A stretch of 64,000 nt of DNA from Saururus chinensis (taxonomy: Eukaryota > Streptophyta > Magnoliopsida > Piperales > Saururaceae), in contig CP141149.1 of NCBI GenBank assembly GCA_035235625.1, positions 31,861,753-31,925,752 on the forward strand. The letters run 5' to 3'. The notes under the pieces were generated by a model, which saw only the letters and a list, made by a program, of their open reading frames with translations, did not search any database and had not been told where the DNA came from. The position numbers were made by a program, and so were the translations under genes. Below are positions 61,726-64,000 of this stretch, one piece after another (the first letter of the stretch is position 1; the number at the start of each line of letters is the position of its first letter).

Positions 61726-62831
61726 ACACAGCAGAACAGTCATCTTCTTCTTTTCGCAAATCCAAACCGAAACACCATAGATAACACTTCAAATCCACAT
61801 CTAACACCCTAATCATCATCAAAAGTCCTCCTTGACTTCCAGAATATCAAACCAAACAATAATAATGCAAAACCCTAAGAAATCAGGATTAAATAATTCT
61901 ATTTTCTAATCTTACCATTAACACACTAAATCAAGCAAACCATTTCGAAATAAACCAAAAAAATGGAGAGTTTTACCATGGATAAACAGAGATTTTGAAG
62001 ACCCATTACCTCAGCACTTGATTAAGCTCAGATTGAAGAGTCACCCTTCTTGAAATCCTTGAAAACACAATGAGTTTGAATTAAACTCTAATAGAAATCG
62101 ATTTACCCAAGAAATCCCTAATTAAATCTTAGATCTAAGGCTTGTTGGTAGTAAAAATCGAATTTTGAATGTTAGGGTTCATAGTAAAACACAAATCAGT
62201 AGTTTTTGATGGTCAAAAACGAATTGAATCAAGGGGAAAATGGTAGATTTGGAAGAAATTAAGAGAAAAGCCATGGATTAGTGATTAATTAGAGCAAGCT
62301 TACCTTAATCGGCTTCTAATTCGGGCCTAAGTGGGGATTAGGCCAGCCCTCCTTTCTTAGCCTATTCCCAAAAATGGAAATGGCTCTGGTTTGCCCTTTT
62401 ATAGTAAGGGTTGGGGTATGCATAGGTAAGTTTTGGGGTATAAATATGAAAAGTAGGCTAAAAGTGGGTATTTTATAAATTTAAGCACAATTTAAGCCTA
62501 ATAAAATTCTAAAAATTTTTGTGGGACCTTAAGTATATGTCTAGGTTCATTTGACACAAAAATAAAATTTTTGACGGTGGGGCCCACACGGGTCCCGCCA
62601 AAACCCTAATTTTTGGAAAAATAGTGAAAATTCCAAAAAATCTCAAAAATTCACATTTGGTTTAAAATCACTTAAAACCACTAATATTGAAGTTAATTTT
62701 AGTTAAAACCATCACAAATACTATTTATCTACGAAATCACCGAATAAGATCAGAAAACGCGTAAATCTCATGATAACTCATAATTAAAGAAAACCAAAAA
62801 CCGGTTTAAAGATGAGGGTCCTTACAATTAT

Positions 62832-64000
62832 AATAGTCAATAAGATATAAAAACTACTTATATTTATGTAATATTCTAAATTAGATAAGAACCAAAAATT
62901 AGTATAGCAAAAAGACATCACAATGCAACATAACCACAATTATTAGAACATCTGTAAGGATGTCATGGGACTGAAAATCCTATTTAGTTGAAGGGAACAA
63001 ACTTTGACTCTAAGAGTAGAACCGACTTCGACACAAGGAGTAACTAAACTTTGCCGCTAGGAAACTAATTCCATAGCTAGGATTCACAAACTCCAACATC
63101 AAGAGGAAATTGATTCTAACACTAGGAATAAAATGACTCCAACTTTAAGAGAAAACTGACTCCAACGCTTGCAAATCAATTCCACAGCTTGAAGTAAATG
63201 GACTCCTACTCAAGGAGTAGGATGCAAACTAAGCAGCATATCCTAACGCCTTTAGAGATCTACTAGGATCAACCATGGGCCTATAGATGTGAGTACTATT
63301 GTGCTTATAGACAACAATAACCAGAGGTAGATGGCCTTCTATTATACTATAATGCCCCGACTGGAGTCAGGGTCCAGAAATCTCGAATAAAAATTTTCTT
63401 CCTTAAACAAGGAAACATCATCTATGTGCTAGAGGTATAACGTTCATCTACGCACTACAGAGCTTTAAAGCTTTGTGTGTAAGTCAAAATAAAACTTACA
63501 ATTATAATTAATTTGGATCGGGCCAATCAAAGTTGTAGTACCATTGGTTGCCTACGTACGTAGTGGGTATCATCTATAATGTTATTCCAATACCATCGGA
63601 TCCGAACGTATTTTTATCTAACGGCTATTACATACATCTGGCATCACAAAATTATATATGTTAAAATGCATATATCCTTATATTCAAGTATATTATTCGG
63701 AGTTAAACTGAAATCTCATAAATCATAGAGTGAGACAAAAATCTCATAAATCATCGAAGTCAAATAGAATTCTCATAAATCATCAGAGTTAAATAAAAGC
63801 TAATAAATCAACAGAATTACACATCTCGCTCTATCACAGAGCGGAGCAAAACACAACTATAGAGCGGATTGGATTATATTAGATCTCATTCGACCATATT
63901 AGATCATATCAAATCATATTGGAGCATATCAAATCATAACAAAATATATCATATCAAAGCATATAAGAACACCTCAAATCATATCAGATAAAAATAGAGC
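62832..64000. other. Repeat-like DNA to the window end
   Basis: No gene. 62990-63235 contains variants of a gactcc(a)ac...aagga motif every 30-35 bp. 63690-63810 repeats ctcataaatcat, and 63885-63990 repeats atcatatcaaa. At 63351 the stretch taatgccccgactggagt resembles the inverted end of a gypsy-type LTR, so a second LTR may start here and run out of the window. Confidence 0.4.

Larger units (their letters stand above)
59541..62826 (-). mobile_element. Solo LTR, 3.3 kb, probably Ty3/gypsy
   Basis: On the - strand the unit starts TGTAAGGACCCTCATC and ends CGGGGCGTAACA, giving TG...CA termini. It is flanked by ATTAT on both sides (59536-59540 and 62827-62831), a perfect 5-bp target duplication. 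Inside there is a - strand TATA box (ctataaaagg near 62396), tandem repeats and gccgatcgatcg motifs, but no gag, RT or integrase and no second copy of the termini. This is the structure left after recombination between two LTRs. The terminal sequences resemble those of plant Ty3/gypsy chromovirus LTRs; family placement is inferred. Confidence 0.85.

Overview
This is nuclear DNA from a flowering plant. The evidence is spliced genes with GT-AG introns, plant-specific families (ERD7-type senescence protein, ABCB transporter, clade A PP2C, AHP phosphotransfer protein), a nuclear tRNA-Glu, Stowaway-like MITEs, a Ty1/copia element and a large solo LTR. The 3' exons of the ABC transporter and the PP2C first exon are very GC-rich while the intergenic DNA is AT-rich. 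That contrast would suit a monocot or an early-diverging angiosperm, but the sequence does not settle the species.

Layout. 1-4.2 kb: no gene, several repeat arrays. 4.2-11.2 kb: compact gene cluster with an ERD7/senescence-domain gene (+), a TauD-family dioxygenase like Arabidopsis At3g21360 (-), and a D-box-bearing plant protein (+) that shares a 0.3-kb divergent promoter with the dioxygenase. 12.6 kb: tRNA-Glu(TTC). 15.8-22.2 kb: full-length ABCB transporter (+, 8 exons, 1254 aa). 22.7-24.0 kb: a five-exon histidine phosphotransfer gene (-) whose exons are too short to show as long ORFs. 27.1-33.9 kb: clade A PP2C, an ABA co-receptor type (-, 4 exons, 409 aa), with a 4.7-kb first intron and an ABRE upstream. 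34-39 kb: repeat-derived spacer. 39.4-44.8 kb: plant cereblon (+, 10 exons, 526 aa). 45.9-50.7 kb: decayed Ty1/copia element (-) with LTRs and target-site duplication. 51.5-55.1 kb: broken, intron-containing PP2A B55 regulatory-subunit pseudogene (-). 56.5-57.7 kb: intronless gene for a tail-anchored coiled-coil protein (+). 58.7-59.0 kb: foldback element beside a long (TA)n tract. 59.5-62.8 kb: 3.3-kb solo LTR with a perfect 5-bp duplication. 62.8-64 kb: repeat-like DNA.

All seven spliced gene models join in frame from ATG to stop at visible GT-AG sites. The genes do not form an operon-like unit. Two belong to hormone signalling (ABA through the PP2C, cytokinin-type phosphorelay through the AHP) and one is a CUL4-type ubiquitin ligase receptor; their proximity may be chance. 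The least explained items are the tail-anchored coiled-coil gene, the stress-type promoter module lying antisense in the PP2C intron, and the three-copy repeat built around a G-tract/TA/C-tract palindrome near 2.7-3.1 kb.
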